From Panulirus ornatus (lineage: Eukaryota > Arthropoda > Malacostraca > Decapoda > Palinuridae): a stretch of DNA of 64,000 nt. A model generated the notes under the pieces. It worked only from the letters and a program-made list of their open reading frames with translations, had not been told where the DNA came from and ran no database searches. The position numbers were made by a program, and so were the translations under genes. The stretch lies in assembly GCF_036320965.1 (NCBI RefSeq), contig NC_092264.1, positions 13,834,775 through 13,898,774 of the forward strand. The letters run 5' to 3'. Shown here piece after piece: positions 62,164 through 64,000 of this stretch. Numbering within the stretch: position 1 is the stretch's first letter; the number at the start of each line of letters is the position of its first letter.

Positions 62164-63744
62164 TTCATACTTGCCCCTCTTTCCAGGACTCTTGCATTTA
62201 CCTCCCTTACAACCCCATCCATAAACAAATTAAACAACCATGGAGACATCACACACCCCTGCCGCAAACCTACTTTCACTGAGAACCAATCACTTTCCTC
62301 TCTTCCTACACGTACACATGCCTTACATCCTCGATAAAAACTTTTCACTGCTTCTAACAACTTGCCTCCCACACCATATATTCTTAATACCTTCCACAGA
62401 GCATCTCTATCAACTCTATCATATGCCTTCTCCAGATCCATAAATGCTACATACAAATCCATTTGCTTTTCTAAGTATTTCTCACATACATTCTTCAAAG
62501 CAAACACCTGATCCACACATCCTCTACCACTTCTGAAACCGCACTGCTCTTCCCCAATCTGATGCTCTGTACATGCCTTCACCCTCTCAATCAATACCCT
62601 CCCATATAATTTACCAGGAATACTCAACAAACTTATACCTCTGTAATTTGAGCACTCACTCTTATCCCCTTTGCCTTTGTACAATGGCACTATGCACGCA
62701 TTCCGCCAATCCTCAGGCACCTCACCATGAGTCATACATACATTAAATAACCTTACCAACCAGTCAACAATACAGTCACCCCCTTTTTTAATAAATTCCA
62801 CTGCAATACCATCCAAACCTGCTGCCTTGCCGGCTTTCATCTTCCGCAAAGCTTTTACTACCTCTTCTCTGTTTACCAAATCATTTTCCCTAACCCTCTC
62901 ACTTTGCACACCACCTCGACCAAAACACCCTATATCTGCCACTCTGTCATCAGACACATTCAACAAACCTTCAAAATACTCATTCCATCTCCTTCTCACA
63001 TCACCACTACTTGTTATCACCTCCCCATTTACGCCCTTCACTGAAGTTCCCATTTGCTCCCTTGTCTTACGCACCCTATTTACCTCCTTCCAGAACATCT
63101 TTTTATTCTCCCTAAAATTTACTGATAGTCTCTCACCCCAACTCTCATTTGCCCTTTTTTTCACCTCTTGCACCTTTCTCTTGACCTCCTGTCTCTTTCT
63201 TTTATACTTCTCCCACTCAATTGCATTTTTTCCCTGCAAAAATCGTCCAAATGCCTCTCTCTTCTCTTTCACTAACACTCTTACTTCTTCATCCCACCAC
63301 TCACTACCCTTTCTAAACAGCCCACCTCCCACTCTTCTCATGCCACAAGCATCTTTTGCGCAATCCATCACTGATTCCCTAAATACATCCCATTCCTCCC
63401 CCACTCCCCTTACTTCCATTATTCTCACCTTTTTCCATTCTGTACACAGTCTCTCCTGGTACTTCCCCACACAGGTCTCCTTCCCAAGCTCACTTACTCT
63501 TACCACCTTCTTCACCCCAACATTCACTCCTCTTTTCTGAAAACCCATACTAATCTTCACCTTAGCCTCCACAAGATAATGATCAGACATCCCTCCAGTT
63601 GCACCTCTCAGCACATTAACATCCAAAAGTCTCTCTTTTGCACGCCTGTCAATAAACACGTAATCCAATAACGCTCTCTGGCCATCTCTCCTACTTACAT
63701 AAGTATACTTATGTATATCTCGCTTTTTAAACCAGGTATTCCCA
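62160..63744 (-). CDS. LINE endonuclease half, linker and RT through motif B (from R22)
   Basis: Open from the endonuclease (DYVFIDRRAKERLLDV, SDHYLVEAKVKI) through the linker and RT ([57 protein letters not shown]) to ERGASMK, where the deletion ends the match. The apparent N-terminal extension to 63917 reads the opposite-strand fragment R23 and (TA)n and is not real. Confidence 0.82.
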
Positions 63745-63755
63745 ATATATATATA

Positions 63756-64000
63756 TATGCACCTGGGCATGAGAAGAAAGATCATGAGAGGCAAGTGTTT
63801 TGGGAGCAGCTGAATGAGTGTTTTAGTGGTTTTGATGCACGAGACCGGGTTATAGTGATGGGTGATTTGAATGCAAAGGTGAGTAATTTGGCAGTTGAGG
63901 GAATAATTGGTATACATGGGGTGTTCAGTGTTGTAAATGGAAATGGTGAAGAGCTTGTAGATTTATGTGCTGAAAAAGGACTGATGATTGGGAATACCTG
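63756..64000 (+). mobile_element. RTE-like LINE fragment R23, endonuclease N-terminal half
   Basis: Sense fragment beginning at the APGHEKKDHERQVFWEQ block, then VIMGDLNAKVSN (the GD.N catalytic block) and HGVFSVVNGNGEEL, with the frame open to the window end at GLMIGNT. It is joined head to head with R22 across a 13-bp TA stretch, and its last bases overlap the first bases of R22, so it may be the inverted 5' part of the same insertion. Confidence 0.85.

Larger units (their letters stand above)
61171..63744 (-). mobile_element. RTE-like LINE copy R22, longest near-intact copy
   Basis: Antisense copy from the middle of the endonuclease (GNTWFKKRDIHK at 63744) to a short-type 3' UTR and a 22-nt T-run. 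The coding region is open except for a 29-bp deletion at about 62166 that shifts the frame between KSV and [11 protein letters not shown]. It is close in sequence to R6. Confidence 0.92.

Overview
This window is eukaryotic, repeat-dominated DNA, most likely from an arthropod and by inference a decapod crustacean. The evidence is a spliced animal-type gene with GT-AG introns, animal non-LTR retrotransposons (RTE-like and CR1/Jockey-like), a decayed Ty3/Gypsy element, a tRNA-derived SINE, TTAGG-rich satellite DNA and nearly thirty long (TA)n arrays. Nothing in it is organised like a bacterial genome. The species assignment is inference only.

The one host gene I can support lies on the minus strand from about 37172 down to 2303. 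Nine exons encode the middle of a major facilitator superfamily transporter resembling MFSD6 (MFS_1_like family): 37047-37172, 35364-35486, about 29740-29965, 27534-27660, 18292-18546, 17518-17650, 17015-17100, 8106-8274 and 2303-2447. Splice phases join in frame at seven of the eight junctions; the exon 3/4 junction is uncertain. The start codon exon and the C-terminal exons are not visible. The introns hold most of the transposons. Two splice acceptors directly adjoin tandem repeats: a 75-bp repeat that carries copies of the acceptor itself (17648-18155), and an AG-free, pyrimidine-rich 23-bp repeat (29976-30490).

The rest is mainly one young, highly amplified RTE-like LINE family with about 23 copies or fragments on both strands. 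The copies jointly show a 5' UTR, an apurinic-type endonuclease, a reverse transcriptase, a conserved C-terminal region and a 3' UTR ending in an A-rich tail plus (TA)n. Nearly all copies are 5'-truncated and sit against (TA)n arrays. Some are inverted head to head, and at least one has the structure of a twin-priming inversion. A short non-autonomous element (at least five copies) appears to be built from the two ends of this LINE. A separate fold-back element (three copies) carries a hammerhead-ribozyme-like core.

Layout: 1-2090 RTE copies; 2303-9566 gene exons 9 and 8 among old Gypsy and CR1-like remains; 9567-16916 RTE copies; 17015-18546 exons 7, 6 and 5; 18547-27217 RTE cluster; 27534-37172 exons 4 to 1 with fold-back element, short elements and minisatellites; 37173-40222 CR1-like remnant and an unidentified broken coiled-coil ORF; 40243-47040 RTE and SINE cluster; 47250-53190 large minisatellites; 53392-64000 RTE cluster with a 4.6-kb inverted repeat.
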